In this document: positions 40,078-49,848 of the stretch, piece after piece | Position numbering within the stretch: the first letter of the stretch is position 1 | Layout: every line of letters begins with the position of its first letter | DNA from: Modestobacter sp. VKM Ac-2984 | GTDB taxonomy: Bacteria > Actinomycetota > Actinomycetes > Mycobacteriales > Geodermatophilaceae | Direction of reading: 5' to 3' | NCBI RefSeq assembly: GCF_026967985.1 | Contig: NZ_JAPVBJ010000004.1 | Coordinates: forward strand, 248,001-312,000 | DNA length: 64,000 nucleotides | Position numbers and translations under genes: made by a program | Notes under the pieces: generated by a model | Told to the model about the DNA's origin: nothing | What the model saw: the letters and a program-made list of their open reading frames with translations, nothing else | The model's database searches: none

Positions 40078-41502
40078 ATGAGCACCACCCCCGACCGCAC
40101 CGCCGAGGTCGCCGCCGCCGCGGCGGGCCACCTGGAGTCGTGGCTGGAGCACCAGCGCCGTCGGCTGCGGGTGCCGGGCGTGCAGGCCGCCGTCCGGGTC
40201 GGTGGCGAGCTGGTGCTGGACAGCGCGCTGGGGGTCGCCGACTCCGACAGCGGGGCGCCGCTGACCCCCGGCCACCTGTTCCGGATCGCCTCGCACTCCA
40301 AGACCTTCACCGCCACCGCGGTGCTGCAGCTGGTCGAGGCCGGGCGGATGCGGCTGGACGACCCGATCGGGCAGTGGGTGCCGGCGCTCGAGGGGTCGGC
40401 GCTCGCCGTGGTCACCGTGCGGGAACTGCTCGGTCACCAGGGCGGGGTCATCCGGGACGGCCGGGACAACGACCACTGGCAGCTGGGCCGGCCCTTCCCG
40501 GACGCGGAGCTGCTGCTGCGCATCGCGGTCGAGGAGGGCGCGGTCCTCGGGCGCAACGAGCACTTCAAGTACTCCAACATCGGCTACTCGCTGCTCGGGT
40601 CGGCGATCGAGGCGGTCACCGGCACCTCCTACGCCGAGCACGTGCAGCGTGCGGTGATCGACCCCCTGGGCCTGGCCGACACCGGCCCGGAGTGGGACCC
40701 GGCCCGGGCCGGCGAGCACGCCACCGGGCACACCGGCCTGCTGGACGGGGACGACACCCGGCTGACCATCCCGGCCGTGGACACCCGGGCGATGGCCGCC
40801 GCGACCGGCTTCTGGTCGACCGCTCGCGACCTCACCGTCTTCGGCACGGCCCTGACCACCGGCGACACCCGGCTGCTGCGGGAGGACACCAAGCGGCTCA
40901 TGCGCCGGCCGGAGTCCGAGATCCGCGCGCACGGCGCCCCGCCGCGGCACTACGGGCTGGGCCTGGACCTGCGGACGGTCGGGGAACGCCGGCTGGTGGG
41001 GCACAGCGGCGGCTTCCCGGGGCACATCACCCGCACCTGGATCGACCCGGAGGCCCAGGTCGTCGTGACCGTGCTGACCAACGCCGTGGACGGGCCGGCC
41101 GACGTGCTGGCCCGTGGCCTGTTCGGCCTCCTCGACCTGGCGCTGGCCGCGCCTGCCGGGGAGCCGCAGCGCCCGGCGGCGGAGCTGGCCCGCTACGCCG
41201 GCCGCTTCGTGAACCTCTGGGGGGCCACGGACGTCGCGCTGCTGGGCGGCCGGCTGGTGCTGCTGCACCCCGGCGCCCCCGAGCCGGCGGAGGACCACCT
41301 CGAGCTCACGGTGGAGGGCCCGGACACGCTGCGCCAGGAGGCGGTCGCCGGGTTCGGTGCGGCCGGGGAGACGGTGGAGTACACCTGGGCCGACGACGGC
41401 ACCGCCGCCGCGGTGCGGTTCGGTGGCATCTCGGCCTGGCCGGCCGAGGTCTTCCGGGCCCAGCGGGCCGCCCAGGTCCGCGCCGGCGGGGCCGGCCGAT
41501 GA
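40078..41502 (+). CDS. Serine hydrolase, beta-lactamase class C/PBP fold
   Basis: 474-aa protein. SHSK near residue 71 is the SxxK nucleophile motif, YSN ([10 protein letters not shown]) the second motif, and HSGG (GHSGGFPGH) replaces the third. A C-terminal ~110-residue lipocalin-like extension follows. No signal peptide is visible, so it is probably cytoplasmic. Possible roles are esterase or D-aminopeptidase; beta-lactam hydrolysis is not implied. GAGGAG lies 9 nt before the ATG. Forms a two-gene unit with the overlapping amidohydrolase and interrupts the usual cofC-to-gpsA neighbourhood. Confidence 0.85.
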   Translation: MSTTPDRTAEVAAAAAGHLESWLEHQRRRLRVPGVQAAVRVGGELVLDSALGVADSDSGAPLTPGHLFRIASHSKTFTATAVLQLVEAGRMRLDDPIGQWVPALEGSALAVVTVRELLGHQGGVIRDGRDNDHWQLGRPFPDAELLLRIAVEEGAVLGRNEHFKYSNIGYSLLGSAIEAVTGTSYAEHVQRAVIDPLGLADTGPEWDPARAGEHATGHTGLLDGDDTRLTIPAVDTRAMAAATGFWSTARDLTVFGTALTTGDTRLLREDTKRLMRRPESEIRAHGAPPRHYGLGLDLRTVGERRLVGHSGGFPGHITRTWIDPEAQVVVTVLTNAVDGPADVLARGLFGLLDLALAAPAGEPQRPAAELARYAGRFVNLWGATDVALLGGRLVLLHPGAPEPAEDHLELTVEGPDTLRQEAVAGFGAAGETVEYTWADDGTAAAVRFGGISAWPAEVFRAQRAAQVRAGGAGR

Positions 41503-43043
41503 CCGCCCTGCTGTTGCGGTCGGCGTGGCTGGACGGCCGGACCCGCGACGTCCTGGTCGCCGAGGGGCGGGTGCGGGCGATCGCCGACGACCTGTCCTCC
41601 GGTGCCCCGGGGCTCGACCGGCTCCCCGTCCCGCTGGAGGTGGTGGACCTGGCCGGCGCCGTGCTGCTGCCCGGCCTGCAGGACGCGCACACCCACCTGG
41701 AGCAGTGGGCCGCGACCCAGCGGCGGGTCGACGTCTCCGGGGCGCAGTCGGCGAAGGAGGCCGCCGCCCTGATGGCCGCCGCGCTGCAGGCCGCGCCGCC
41801 CGCACCGGCAGCGGTGGTGCTGGGCCACGGCTTCCGGGACGCGCTGTGGGCCGAGCCGGCCACCGCCGCCGTCCTGGACGACGCCCTGGCCGGGGTGGCG
41901 CCGCCGGACACCAGCGTCGTCCTGGTCAGCGGCGACCTGCACACCACCTGGGCGAACACCGCCGCCACGCGGCGCTTCGGCCTGAGCGACCCGACCGGGG
42001 TGGTGCTGGAGCAGGAGGCGATGGACGTCGTGGCCCGGGCCGCCCGCGTCGACCCGGCCGTCCTGGACGGCTGGGTGCTGGACGCCATGGTCGTGGCGGC
42101 GGCGCGTGGCCTCACCTCCGTCGTCGACCTCGAGTACGGGGACCTGGTCAGCTCCTGGGCCCGGCGGGCCGGGCTGCGGGAGGGCGGTCCTGCGCTGCGC
42201 GTGCGGGCCGGGGTCTGGATCGACCGGCTGGAGGAGGCGATCGCCGCCGGGCTGCGCAGCGGCGACCCGCTGCCCGGGGTGAGCGACCCGGTCGCCGCCG
42301 ACCGGGTGCGGATGGGCCCGCTGAAGGTGTTCGTCGACGGCTCGCTCGGCACCCGCACCGCCTTCTGCCACGACCCCTACCCGGGGGCGGCGGGGGAGGA
42401 CGCGCACGGGGTGCTGCGCACCCCGCCGGCCGAGCTGGAGCGGCTGCTGCGCCGGGGGGCCGCGGCCGGGCTGGACCTCGCCGTGCACGCCATCGGCGAC
42501 CGGGCCGCCGCGGTCGCCCTGGACGGGTTCGCCGCCGCCGGCTGCACCGGCCGGATCGAGCACGCCCAGCAGGTGCACGACGCGGACCTGCCGCGCTTCG
42601 CCCAGCTCGGTGTGGTCGCCAGCGTCCAGCCCCGGCACGCCCTCGACGACCGGGATGCCGCCGACCAGCACTGGGCCGAGGGGACGGCGCGGGCCTTCCC
42701 CTACCGGTCATTGGTCGACGCCGGGGCAGAGATCGTGCTGGGGTCCGACGCGCCGGTGGCCCCGCTGGACCCCTGGGACGGCATCGCCAGCGCCGTCCAC
42801 CGGTCCCTGGACGACCGCCCGGCCTGGCACCCCGAGCAGCACCTGGACCTGGACACCGCACTGGCCGCGGCCAGTGGTGGACGCCGCGTCGTCCGGGTCG
42901 GGGACGTGGCCGACCTGGTGGTCGTGGCGGAGCCGCCCGCGACCGTCCTCGCCCGGGACGGTGCCGACGGACTCCGGGCGACGCAGGTGCTGGCCACCCT
43001 GGTCGGCGGCCGGTTCACCCACCGCGCACCCGGGCTCGGCTGA
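41499..43043 (+). CDS. YtcJ-like amidohydrolase
   Basis: 514-aa metal-dependent amidohydrolase of the YtcJ group. Metal ligands are visible in [14 protein letters not shown] (HxH), [36 protein letters not shown] and the catalytic Asp in [14 protein letters not shown]. Natural substrates of this group are poorly defined (formamides and N-acylated compounds). The ATG overlaps the serine hydrolase stop (ATGA); together they may hydrolyse successive bonds of one compound (inference). Confidence 0.88.
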   Translation: MTALLLRSAWLDGRTRDVLVAEGRVRAIADDLSSGAPGLDRLPVPLEVVDLAGAVLLPGLQDAHTHLEQWAATQRRVDVSGAQSAKEAAALMAAALQAAPPAPAAVVLGHGFRDALWAEPATAAVLDDALAGVAPPDTSVVLVSGDLHTTWANTAATRRFGLSDPTGVVLEQEAMDVVARAARVDPAVLDGWVLDAMVVAAARGLTSVVDLEYGDLVSSWARRAGLREGGPALRVRAGVWIDRLEEAIAAGLRSGDPLPGVSDPVAADRVRMGPLKVFVDGSLGTRTAFCHDPYPGAAGEDAHGVLRTPPAELERLLRRGAAAGLDLAVHAIGDRAAAVALDGFAAAGCTGRIEHAQQVHDADLPRFAQLGVVASVQPRHALDDRDAADQHWAEGTARAFPYRSLVDAGAEIVLGSDAPVAPLDPWDGIASAVHRSLDDRPAWHPEQHLDLDTALAAASGGRRVVRVGDVADLVVVAEPPATVLARDGADGLRATQVLATLVGGRFTHRAPGLG

Positions 43044-43168
43044 CGGGCGCGCGGGAGGTCGCCGCCCGACACCCGGGGGCGCGTGCCGGCCGATCCGGGC
43101 CGGGGGGCACGATCATGGGCTGGGTCGTCGGTGCAGCGCCGGCGGGCCACGAGACGGAAGGGGGCCCG

Positions 43169-43234
43169 GTGTCCGAGCACCTGTCACCGCGCGCGGCCAC
43201 CGTGCCCGCCCCACGTACCGGGGCCGCCGCATGA
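43169..43234 (+). CDS. 21-aa open frame overlapping gpsA
   Basis: GTG frame beginning [10 protein letters not shown] and ending RTGAAA, with GGAAGGGGG 4 nt upstream. Its TGA overlaps the gpsA ATG (ATGA). gpsA itself has no clear ribosome-binding site, so this may be a translated coupling frame. An in-frame ATG at 43115 would make it 39 aa. Unknown product. Confidence 0.35.
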   Translation: MSEHLSPRAATVPAPRTGAAA

Positions 43235-44226
43235 CCCGCGCCGCCGTGCTGGGCGCCGGCTCGTGGGGCACCACCTTCGCCAAGGTGCTCGCCGACGCCG
43301 GGTGCTCGGTGACCCTGCACGCCCGCCGTCCCGAGCTGGTCGCGACGATCACCGCGACCCGCGAGAACGCCGACTACCTGCCGGGCGTGCGGCTGCCCGA
43401 CGCGGTGCGGGCCACCGGCGACGCGGCCGAGGCGCTCGACGGTGCCGACGTCGTCGTGCTGGCCGTCCCCAGCCAGACGCTGCGGGCCAACCTCACCGGC
43501 TGGGCGCCGCTGCTGCCCGCCGGCTCCTCGCTGCTGTCGCTGATGAAGGGCGTGGAGCTCGGCACGACCAAGCGGATGAGCGAGGTGATCTGCGAGGTCA
43601 CCGGCGCCGGCGCCGACCGGGTGGCGGCGCTGTCCGGGCCCAACCTGGCCCGGGAGATCGCCGAGGAGCAGCCCTCGGCCACGGTCATCGCCTGCGTGGA
43701 CGCCGACCGGGCCGCAGCGCTGCAGGCGGCCTGCCACACCCGCTACTTCCGGCCGTACACCAACCCGGACCTGGTCGGCTGCGAGCTGGGCGGTGCGGTC
43801 AAGAACGTGATCGCGCTGGCCTGCGGGGTCGCCGCCGGCCTCGGCTTCGGTGACAACACGCGGGCCTCGTTGATCACCCGCGGTCTGGCCGAGACCGCCC
43901 GGCTGGGCATCGCGCTCGGTGCCGACGTCACCACCTTCGCGGGGCTGGCCGGGCTGGGCGACCTGGTGGCCACCTGCTCCTCGCCGCTGTCGCGCAACCG
44001 CACCTTCGGTGAGCACCTCGGCCAGGGGATGTCGGTCGCCGAGGCCGAGCAGATCACCAAGCAGACCGCCGAGGGCGTGAAGAGCTGCCGCTCGGTGCTG
44101 GACCTGGCCCGCGCCCACGGGGTCGACGTGCCGATCACCGAGGCGGTGGTCCGGGTCTGCCACGAGGGCGAGTCCGCCGCCCAGATGGTGCGCGAGATGA
44201 TGTCCCGAGAGGCCAAGCCGGAGTAG
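43231..44226 (+). CDS. gpsA: NAD(P)-dependent glycerol-3-phosphate dehydrogenase
   Basis: Makes sn-glycerol-3-phosphate for phospholipids, 331 aa. [19 protein letters not shown] binds the nucleotide. The catalytic Lys lies in [13 protein letters not shown], and [15 protein letters not shown] is the family signature. In relatives an acyltransferase (plsC) often precedes gpsA; here the amidohydrolase does. The start overlaps a short upstream frame. Confidence 0.96.
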   Translation: MTRAAVLGAGSWGTTFAKVLADAGCSVTLHARRPELVATITATRENADYLPGVRLPDAVRATGDAAEALDGADVVVLAVPSQTLRANLTGWAPLLPAGSSLLSLMKGVELGTTKRMSEVICEVTGAGADRVAALSGPNLAREIAEEQPSATVIACVDADRAAALQAACHTRYFRPYTNPDLVGCELGGAVKNVIALACGVAAGLGFGDNTRASLITRGLAETARLGIALGADVTTFAGLAGLGDLVATCSSPLSRNRTFGEHLGQGMSVAEAEQITKQTAEGVKSCRSVLDLARAHGVDVPITEAVVRVCHEGESAAQMVREMMSREAKPE

Positions 44227-44265
44227 CTCCCCGGGGCGCCGTCGCACACCCGTGGAGGACCGTCC

Positions 44266-45426
44266 GTGACCACTCCTGACCTGCCCGCCGACCTCGGCGA
44301 CGGCACCCGGCTGGTCCACGCCGGTGACGACCCGGCGGTGCCGGGCGCCCCCCTGCGTCCGTCGCCGGTCTTCGCCGCGCCGTACCACCTCGGGGACGAG
44401 GCCCCCGGCTGGCAGGGCGCCGACGGCTACGCCCGCCCGGACAACCCGACGCTGCGGGTGTTCGAACGTGCGGTCGGCGAGCTGGACGGCGGCGACTGCC
44501 TGTCCTTCGCCACGGGCATGGCGGCGATCAGCTCCGCCGTCCTGGCACTGGTCGGCCCCGGCGACCGGGTCGTGCTGCCGGCGGACGGCTACTACGCGAC
44601 CCGGGTGCTCGCCCGCGACGAGCTGGCCCGCTTCGGCGTGCAGGTGCAGCTCGTGCCCACCCTGGAGATCGAGGACGTCGCCGCCCGCGGGGACCTCGAC
44701 GGGGCGCGGCTGGTGCTGCTGGAGACCCCCAGCAACCCGCAGCTGGACGTCTGCGACATCGCCGCCGTCGCCCGGGCCACCCAGGCCTCCGGCGCGGTGC
44801 TGGTGGTGGACAACACCACGGCGAGCCCGATCGGGCAGCGCCCCCTGTCGCTGGGTGCCGACGTCACCGTGGGCTCGGACACCAAGGCCCTCACCGGGCA
44901 CAGCGACGTCCTGCTCGGGCACGTCAGCACGGCCCGCACCGAGCGCGGCCGGGAGCTGCACACCCGGATCGCCGCCTGGCGCAAGACCACCGGCAACACC
45001 CCCGGGGTGTTCGAGGCGTGGCTGGCGCACCGGTCGATGGGCACCCTGGACCTGCGGCTGGCCCGGCAGGCCGCCAACGCGGCCGCGCTGTCGGAGCTGC
45101 TGGCCGGGCACCCGGCGGTCAGCGGCGTCCGGTGGCCCTGGCGGCCGCAGGACCCGTCGTACGCGCTGGCGACCCGGCAGATGCTGCGCCCCAACGGCGT
45201 GGTCTCCGCCGAGCTCGCCGACGAGGCCGCCGTGGCCCGCCTGGTGCGCGGCAGCCGGCTGATCGCGGCCGCGACCAGCTTCGGTGGCATCCACACCACC
45301 GTGGACCGGCGGGCACAGTGGGGCGGGGACGCCGTCCCGGCCGGGTTCGTGCGGTTCTCCTGCGGCATCGAGGACACCGCCGACCTGGTGGCCGACCTGA
45401 CTTCCGCGCTCGGGACCCTCGGCTAG
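44266..45426 (+). CDS. Cystathionine gamma-lyase-type PLP enzyme
   Basis: Cys/Met-metabolism PLP-dependent enzyme, 386 aa. The active-site Lys is in VGSDTKALTGHSD. YARPDNPTLRVFERAVGELD and FATGMAAISS are fold-type I signatures. In actinobacteria the gene lying between gpsA and ddl is annotated as cystathionine gamma-lyase (cystathionine to cysteine, 2-ketobutyrate, ammonia); gamma-synthase cannot be excluded from motifs. GTG start with GGAGGA upstream. Confidence 0.85.
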   Translation: MTTPDLPADLGDGTRLVHAGDDPAVPGAPLRPSPVFAAPYHLGDEAPGWQGADGYARPDNPTLRVFERAVGELDGGDCLSFATGMAAISSAVLALVGPGDRVVLPADGYYATRVLARDELARFGVQVQLVPTLEIEDVAARGDLDGARLVLLETPSNPQLDVCDIAAVARATQASGAVLVVDNTTASPIGQRPLSLGADVTVGSDTKALTGHSDVLLGHVSTARTERGRELHTRIAAWRKTTGNTPGVFEAWLAHRSMGTLDLRLARQAANAAALSELLAGHPAVSGVRWPWRPQDPSYALATRQMLRPNGVVSAELADEAAVARLVRGSRLIAAATSFGGIHTTVDRRAQWGGDAVPAGFVRFSCGIEDTADLVADLTSALGTLG

Positions 45427-45436
45427 GGTCGGCGCG

Positions 45437-46600
45437 ATGACCGGGAAGGCGCGCAAGACCAGGGTCGCTGTCGTCTTCGGCGGGCGGAGCGCGGAACACG
45501 CGATCTCCTGCGTGTCGGCCGGGAGCGTGCTGGCCGCGCTGGACCCGGCGCGGTACGAGGTGGTGCCCGTCGGCATCACCCGGGACGGCCGCTGGCTGCT
45601 GCACGACGGCAAGGCCCTGGCCATCGACGACGGGCAGCTGCCCGAGGTCGTCGACGGCACCGCGGTGTCGCTCGTGGGCGACCCGGCCGGCCGGGGGCTG
45701 GCGGTGCTGGACGCCGGGCAGGCGATCGGCCGGCTCACCGAGGTCGACGTCGTCTTCCCCGTGTTGCACGGCGCCTACGGCGAGGACGGCACCATCCAGG
45801 GCCTGCTGGAGATGTCCGGGCTGCCCTACGTCGGCTCCGGGGTCTTCGCCAGCGCTGCGTCGATGGACAAGGAGTTCACCAAGAAGCTGCTCACCGCCGC
45901 CGGCATCCCGCAGGGTGACCACGTGGTGCTGCGCGACGCCTCCGGTGCGCTTTGCGCCGACCCGGCGCTGCTGGACGAGGCGGCCCGGGCCCGGCTCGGG
46001 CTGCCGGTCTTCGTCAAGCCCTCCCGCGCCGGCTCCAGCATCGGCATCACCAAGGTCACCGACTGGGCGCAGTTCCCGGCCGCCGTCGCGACGGCGGCCG
46101 CGGTCGACCCGAAGGTGGTGGTCGAGGCCGCGGTGCCCGGCCGGGAGATCGAGTGCGGGGTGCTCGCCGCGCCCGGCGCGGGGCTGCCCGACGTCAGCCT
46201 GCCGGCGGAGATCCGGCTGCGGCCGGGCACCGACTGGTACGACTTCGACGCCAAGTACCTCGAGGACGCCGTCGAGTTCGACGTGCCCGCCGACCTCACC
46301 CCCGAGCAGGTCCGGGCGGTGCAGGAGACGTCCCGCCGGGCCTACCTGGCCCTGGACTGTGCCGGCCTGGCCCGGGTCGACTTCTTCCTGACCACCGACC
46401 CGGCGACCGGTGCCGACCGGTGGGTCGTCAACGAGGTCAACACGATGCCCGGCTTCACCCCGATCTCGATGTTCCCGCGGATGTGGGCCGCCTCCGGGGT
46501 CAGCTACCCGGAGCTGGTCGACCGGCTGGTGGCCAGCGCCCTGGCCGGCCGGGTCCCGGACGGCAGCCTGCGGGACGGCGCCGTGCTGGGCGCCGGATGA
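45437..46600 (+). CDS. ddl: D-alanine-D-alanine ligase
   Basis: Joins two D-Ala for peptidoglycan synthesis, 387 aa. FGGRSAEHAISCVSA at the N-terminus, FVKPSRAGSSIGITKV, and the C-terminal NEVNTMPGFTPISMFPRMW are diagnostic ATP-grasp segments. TAGGGT ends 7 nt before the ATG, suggesting a leaderless mRNA in addition to read-through from upstream. The stop overlaps the following lipoprotein start. Confidence 0.97.
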   Translation: MTGKARKTRVAVVFGGRSAEHAISCVSAGSVLAALDPARYEVVPVGITRDGRWLLHDGKALAIDDGQLPEVVDGTAVSLVGDPAGRGLAVLDAGQAIGRLTEVDVVFPVLHGAYGEDGTIQGLLEMSGLPYVGSGVFASAASMDKEFTKKLLTAAGIPQGDHVVLRDASGALCADPALLDEAARARLGLPVFVKPSRAGSSIGITKVTDWAQFPAAVATAAAVDPKVVVEAAVPGREIECGVLAAPGAGLPDVSLPAEIRLRPGTDWYDFDAKYLEDAVEFDVPADLTPEQVRAVQETSRRAYLALDCAGLARVDFFLTTDPATGADRWVVNEVNTMPGFTPISMFPRMWAASGVSYPELVDRLVASALAGRVPDGSLRDGAVLGAG

Positions 46601-47244
46601 CCTCCCGGCTGCGGCGGGGCGCCGCGGCCGCAGTGCTGCTCGTCTCCCCGGTGTGCACCGGCTGCGCGTCCTCCGACGCCGAGCCGGTACCGGAGGCGGC
46701 GGCGTCGGTGGCGACCCCGACCAGCGCGGCCGAGCTGGAGGCGCTGCTGGTCGAGGAGGTGCCCTCCGGGCTGCCACGGGTGTCCGACGACGAGCTGGAC
46801 CCGCCGGCGGGGGAGAAGACGATCGACGACGTCGCCCGGTACGGGGAGGACGCGCAGCGCCAGCAGGAGGTGCTCGCCGACTACGGGTACACCCGCGGCT
46901 GGGAACGCTTCTGGCGGTCGGGCGAGGAGCTGACCAGCGTCTTCATCGACCAGTTCGCCGACCCGGCCGGCGCGGTCACCTACGCCGACGACCTCGCCCG
47001 CAACGACGCCGAGCACTACGGCGGCGACCTGGACCGCTCGCCCGGGGGGCTGCCGGACGACTGTGTGCTGCTCGCCCAGGACGACCCGGCGCCCGAGACC
47101 AAGATGTCCGGCCCGGCGGTCTTCGCGTGGTGCTCGGCCGGGGTCTTCACCGTCGCGGTCGCAGCCGTCGCCGATACCCCCGAGGCGGCGCGCCGCGAGC
47201 TGGAGGCGGTCACCACCGCTCAGCTCGACCGGCTCCCCGAGTGA
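46597..47244 (+). CDS. Lipoprotein of unknown function
   Basis: 215 aa. The signal ends in lipobox-like CTGC (Cys23), so the mature protein is lipid-anchored outside. An acidic, Ala-rich linker leads to a globular domain with YGYTRGWERFWRSGEE, then ITYADD-like AVTYADDLARNDAEHYGG and FAWCSAGVFTVAVAAVAD. The two later Cys may form a disulfide. No family recognised. The ATG overlaps the ddl stop, so it is expressed with ddl, and it is followed by a two-stem element on the opposite strand. Confidence 0.75.
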   Translation: MTSRLRRGAAAAVLLVSPVCTGCASSDAEPVPEAAASVATPTSAAELEALLVEEVPSGLPRVSDDELDPPAGEKTIDDVARYGEDAQRQQEVLADYGYTRGWERFWRSGEELTSVFIDQFADPAGAVTYADDLARNDAEHYGGDLDRSPGGLPDDCVLLAQDDPAPETKMSGPAVFAWCSAGVFTVAVAAVADTPEAARRELEAVTTAQLDRLPE

Positions 47245-47251
47245 TCGAGCT

Positions 47252-47307
47252 GGCCCCCGTGCAGGGTCCCGCCGCGAGCTTGCGAGTGGCGGGGGGCACG
47301 GGGGTCC
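47252..47307 (-). terminator. Two-stem 3' element, copy 3 (after the DUF3515 gene)
   Basis: Read on the reverse strand it starts 4 nt after the DUF3515 stop codon. Outer stem GG-A-CCCCCGTGC with GCACGGGGG-CC. Inner stem CCCGCCaC with GcGGCGGG. Loop TCGCAAGCTC, 3' linker ACCCT. It separates converging genes. Confidence 0.8.
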
Positions 47308-47311
47308 TTCC

Positions 47312-47929
47312 TCAGTCGGGCAGCGGGGCCGGGGTCGGGGCGGTGTAGGGGATCGCGCCGGCGATGAGCGGGCTCAACGCGGTGGGTGCGGCGCTGTCGG
47401 AGCTGGCCGGCACCCGCACCTGCACCGGGACGTTGCGGTCGACCGTCGTCCACACGTAGACGTCGGGGTCGGTGGTGTCGACGAACCACTCCACGCCGGA
47501 GACCAGCAGCGTCTGCGGGCCGCCGACGACGTAGCCGGCCGGCGGCTCGGCGCCGCAGATCAGCACGGTCGCCGGGTCGCCCCAGGCGTAGGCGAAGGGG
47601 CTGTCGGAGTCGACCCGGCGCGAGGTCTCCTCGGCCAGCTCGAGCGGCAGCTGGCTCATCAGCGCCGGGCAGGCGAGATCGGCCTCCGGGGTGATGTCCG
47701 GGGTGTCGACGGGCAGCGCCGGCAGCTCGGCGCGGGGCGCCGAGCTGGTGCCGGAGATCTCCGCGACCGCGTCCGGCTCCTCCTCGGCCTCGGTGCTGCG
47801 GCCGACCACGTTGACCAGCACGAGCAGCACGACGACCAGCGGCACCAGGACGGCGGTGGCGATCAGCGCCGCCCGCCGCAACGGGTCCGCGGGCGGCGGG
47901 GTGGCCTGGTCGGGCGCGGGGGTGCTCAA
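47312..47929 (-). CDS. DUF3515-family membrane protein
   Basis: 205 aa. Residues about 15-45 form one membrane helix; an acidic linker follows. The exported domain carries DUF3515 features ACPALMSQLPLELAEE, AYAWGDPATVLICGAEPP and VDTTDPDVYVWTTVDR. In Mycobacterium the equivalent (Rv2980) also lies next to ddl. The start is set at TTG 5 nt after the upstream Lrp-type gene's stop, since no ATG or GTG fits; this start is uncertain. Function unknown, probably cell-envelope. Confidence 0.75.
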   Translation of the reverse strand: MSTPAPDQATPPPADPLRRAALIATAVLVPLVVVLLVLVNVVGRSTEAEEEPDAVAEISGTSSAPRAELPALPVDTPDITPEADLACPALMSQLPLELAEETSRRVDSDSPFAYAWGDPATVLICGAEPPAGYVVGGPQTLLVSGVEWFVDTTDPDVYVWTTVDRNVPVQVRVPASSDSAAPTALSPLIAGAIPYTAPTPAPLPD

Positions 47930-47934
47930 GCGGC

Positions 47935-48168
47935 TCAGAGGTTGACGACGGGGCAGGTCAGCGTGCGGGTGATCCCGTCGACGGACTGCACCCGGGCCAC
48001 CACCAGCCGGCCGAGCTCGTCGACCGTGTTCGCCTCGGCGCGCACGATGACGTCGTAGGGGCCGGTGACGTCCTCGGCCTTGGTCACGCCGGCGATCTCG
48101 CTGATGCTCGCGGCGACCGCGGCTGCCTTGCCGACTTCGGTCTGGATCAAGATGTAGGCGTGGACCAC
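47935..48168 (-). CDS. Lrp/AsnC ligand-binding (RAM) domain protein
   Basis: Stand-alone RAM domain of 77 aa without a DNA-binding HTH, beginning VVHAYILIQTEVGKAAAV. Such proteins assemble into octamers that bind amino acids. GAGGAAGG upstream supports the GTG. Upstream of the DUF3515 gene by 5 nt, so they form a pair, divergent from thiL. Whether it sequesters small effectors or modulates full-length Lrp proteins is unknown. Confidence 0.85.
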   Translation of the reverse strand: MVHAYILIQTEVGKAAAVAASISEIAGVTKAEDVTGPYDVIVRAEANTVDELGRLVVARVQSVDGITRTLTCPVVNL

Positions 48169-48290
48169 GGGTTGACCTTCCTCGGGCAGTGCCTCGACGC
48201 CGGCTGCCACGTCGGCAGCGGCGGGGGGTGCGACCGGCCTGCCGAGCAGCGGGCCGATCGGCAACGTACCCCAGCCGGGGGGAGTGACCG

Positions 48291-49331
48291 ATGACTCGGC
48301 CCCGCCCCCTGGGCCTCCAGCCGGACCCGGACGACAGCGTCGGCGCGGTCGGGGAGTTCGCCGTCATCGGCCGGGTCGTGGCCCGCTCCGGCGCCGCCAC
48401 GGTGGCCGACGTGGGCCCCGGCGACGACGCCGCGGTGCTGCGCACCCCCGACGGCCGGGTGGTCGCCTGCACCGACGTCCTGGTGGAGGGGCGGCACTTC
48501 CGCCGCGACTGGTCCTCCGCCGAGGACGTCGGGCACAAGGCGGCCGCCGCGAACCTGGCCGACATCGCCGCCATGGGCGCCGTGCCGACCGCGTTGCTGG
48601 TCGGGCTCGCCTGCCCGGCGGGCACCCCGACCGCCTGGCTGGAGGACGTCGCGGTCGGGATGGCCGCCGAGTGCGCCCCCTTCGGTGCCGCCGTCGTCGG
48701 CGGGGACACCTCGGCCAGTGCGCCGGACTCCCAGGCGGTCGTGCTGTCGGTGACGGCGCTGGGCGACCTGGGTGGTCGGGCACCGGTGCTGCGCAGCGGC
48801 GCCCGTCCGGGGGACGTCGTCGCCGTCGCCGGGCGACTGGGCTGGTCGGCCTGCGGGCTGGCCGTGCTGCGCCGGGGCTTCTCCTCACCGATCGCCGCCG
48901 TGCGCGCGCACCGCCGGCCGACGCCGCCCTACGCCGCCGGCCCCGCCGCCGCGGACGCCGGGGCCACCGCGATGTGCGACACCAGCGACGGGCTGCTCGC
49001 CGACGCCGGTCACCTGGCCGCCGACAGCGGGGTGCTGATCGACCTGGACCGGGCCGCGCTCCAGGAGGCGTTCGTCGACCCCGCCGGGCCGCTGCCGCAG
49101 GTCGCGGCGGCGCTGGGTGGGGACCCGATGGCGTGGGTGCTGACCGGCGGTGAGGACCATGCGCTGGTGGCGACCTTCCCGGCCGGCACCGACCTGCCGC
49201 CCGGCTGGACGGTGGTCGGCGCGGTGCACGCCAGCGGTGGCGACGGGCCCGGCGTGCAGGTGGACGGGGTCCCCGCGGCCCGGGTGGCCGAGGAGCTGGG
49301 GGAGGGTGCGGGGCATGTCCACTTCGGCTGA
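48291..49331 (+). CDS. thiL: Thiamine-monophosphate kinase
   Basis: Phosphorylates thiamine phosphate to the active cofactor used by IlvB and the decarboxylase in this window. 346 aa. GPGDDAAVLRTPDGRVVACTD, HKAAAANLADIAAMGA and the late CDTSDGLLADAGHLA are ThiL signatures. GGGGGGAG precedes the ATG. Its end overlaps the GNAT gene by 17 bp. In Mycobacterium ung lies beside thiL; it is absent here. Confidence 0.95.
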   Translation: MTRPRPLGLQPDPDDSVGAVGEFAVIGRVVARSGAATVADVGPGDDAAVLRTPDGRVVACTDVLVEGRHFRRDWSSAEDVGHKAAAANLADIAAMGAVPTALLVGLACPAGTPTAWLEDVAVGMAAECAPFGAAVVGGDTSASAPDSQAVVLSVTALGDLGGRAPVLRSGARPGDVVAVAGRLGWSACGLAVLRRGFSSPIAAVRAHRRPTPPYAAGPAAADAGATAMCDTSDGLLADAGHLAADSGVLIDLDRAALQEAFVDPAGPLPQVAAALGGDPMAWVLTGGEDHALVATFPAGTDLPPGWTVVGAVHASGGDGPGVQVDGVPAARVAEELGEGAGHVHFG

Positions 49332-49848
49332 GGTCCCGGGGGTCGCGTCCGGGCCGGCGCAGCTGCGCGTCGTCGGCTACGCGGACCCGGTGGCGCAGCA
49401 CCTGATCGAGCGGGTGCAGCAGGAGTACGTCGTCCGGTACGGCGGCCGGGACGACGCGGTGGTCGACCCGGGCGAGTTCTCCCCGCCGCTGGGGCTGTTC
49501 CTGGTCGCCGAGGTCGACGGGGTACCGGCCGGCTGCGGTGGCTGGCGGGCACACGGGCACGGGGTGGCCGAGCTCAAGCGGATGTACGTGGAGCCGGGCT
49601 TCCGGCGCCGGGGGTTGGCCGCGCAGGTGCTGGCCGAGCTGGAGCGCACCGCGGCCGCGGCCGGGGCCGTGCGGCTGCTGCTGAACTCCGGTGACCGGCA
49701 GCCCGAGGCCCTGGCGCTCTACGACCGGGCGGGCTACACCCCGGTGGCCGGCTACGGCATCTACGCGGACTCGCCGGAGGCGGTCTTCCTCGGCAAGGAG
49801 CTCGTCGCCGACCGGCCGGTGGCGGAGGAGGACGCATGGGCGTCGTGA
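49315..49848 (+). CDS. GNAT-family acetyltransferase
   Basis: 177 aa. The acetyl-CoA binding motif A reads VEPGFRRRGLAAQVLAELE, preceded by AELKRMYV and followed by ALALYDRAGYTPV. Substrate unknown. GGGGGAGGG precedes the ATG, which lies inside the end of thiL; the 3' end in turn overlaps the next gene by 13 bp, so the three are co-translated. Confidence 0.88.
   Translation: MSTSAEVPGVASGPAQLRVVGYADPVAQHLIERVQQEYVVRYGGRDDAVVDPGEFSPPLGLFLVAEVDGVPAGCGGWRAHGHGVAELKRMYVEPGFRRRGLAAQVLAELERTAAAAGAVRLLLNSGDRQPEALALYDRAGYTPVAGYGIYADSPEAVFLGKELVADRPVAEEDAWAS

Noticed and set aside
40078-41502. Reading the SxxK hydrolase as a beta-lactamase resistance gene
   Set aside because: It lacks a signal peptide and has the HSG motif and C-terminal extension of general serine hydrolases; nothing points to antibiotic hydrolysis.
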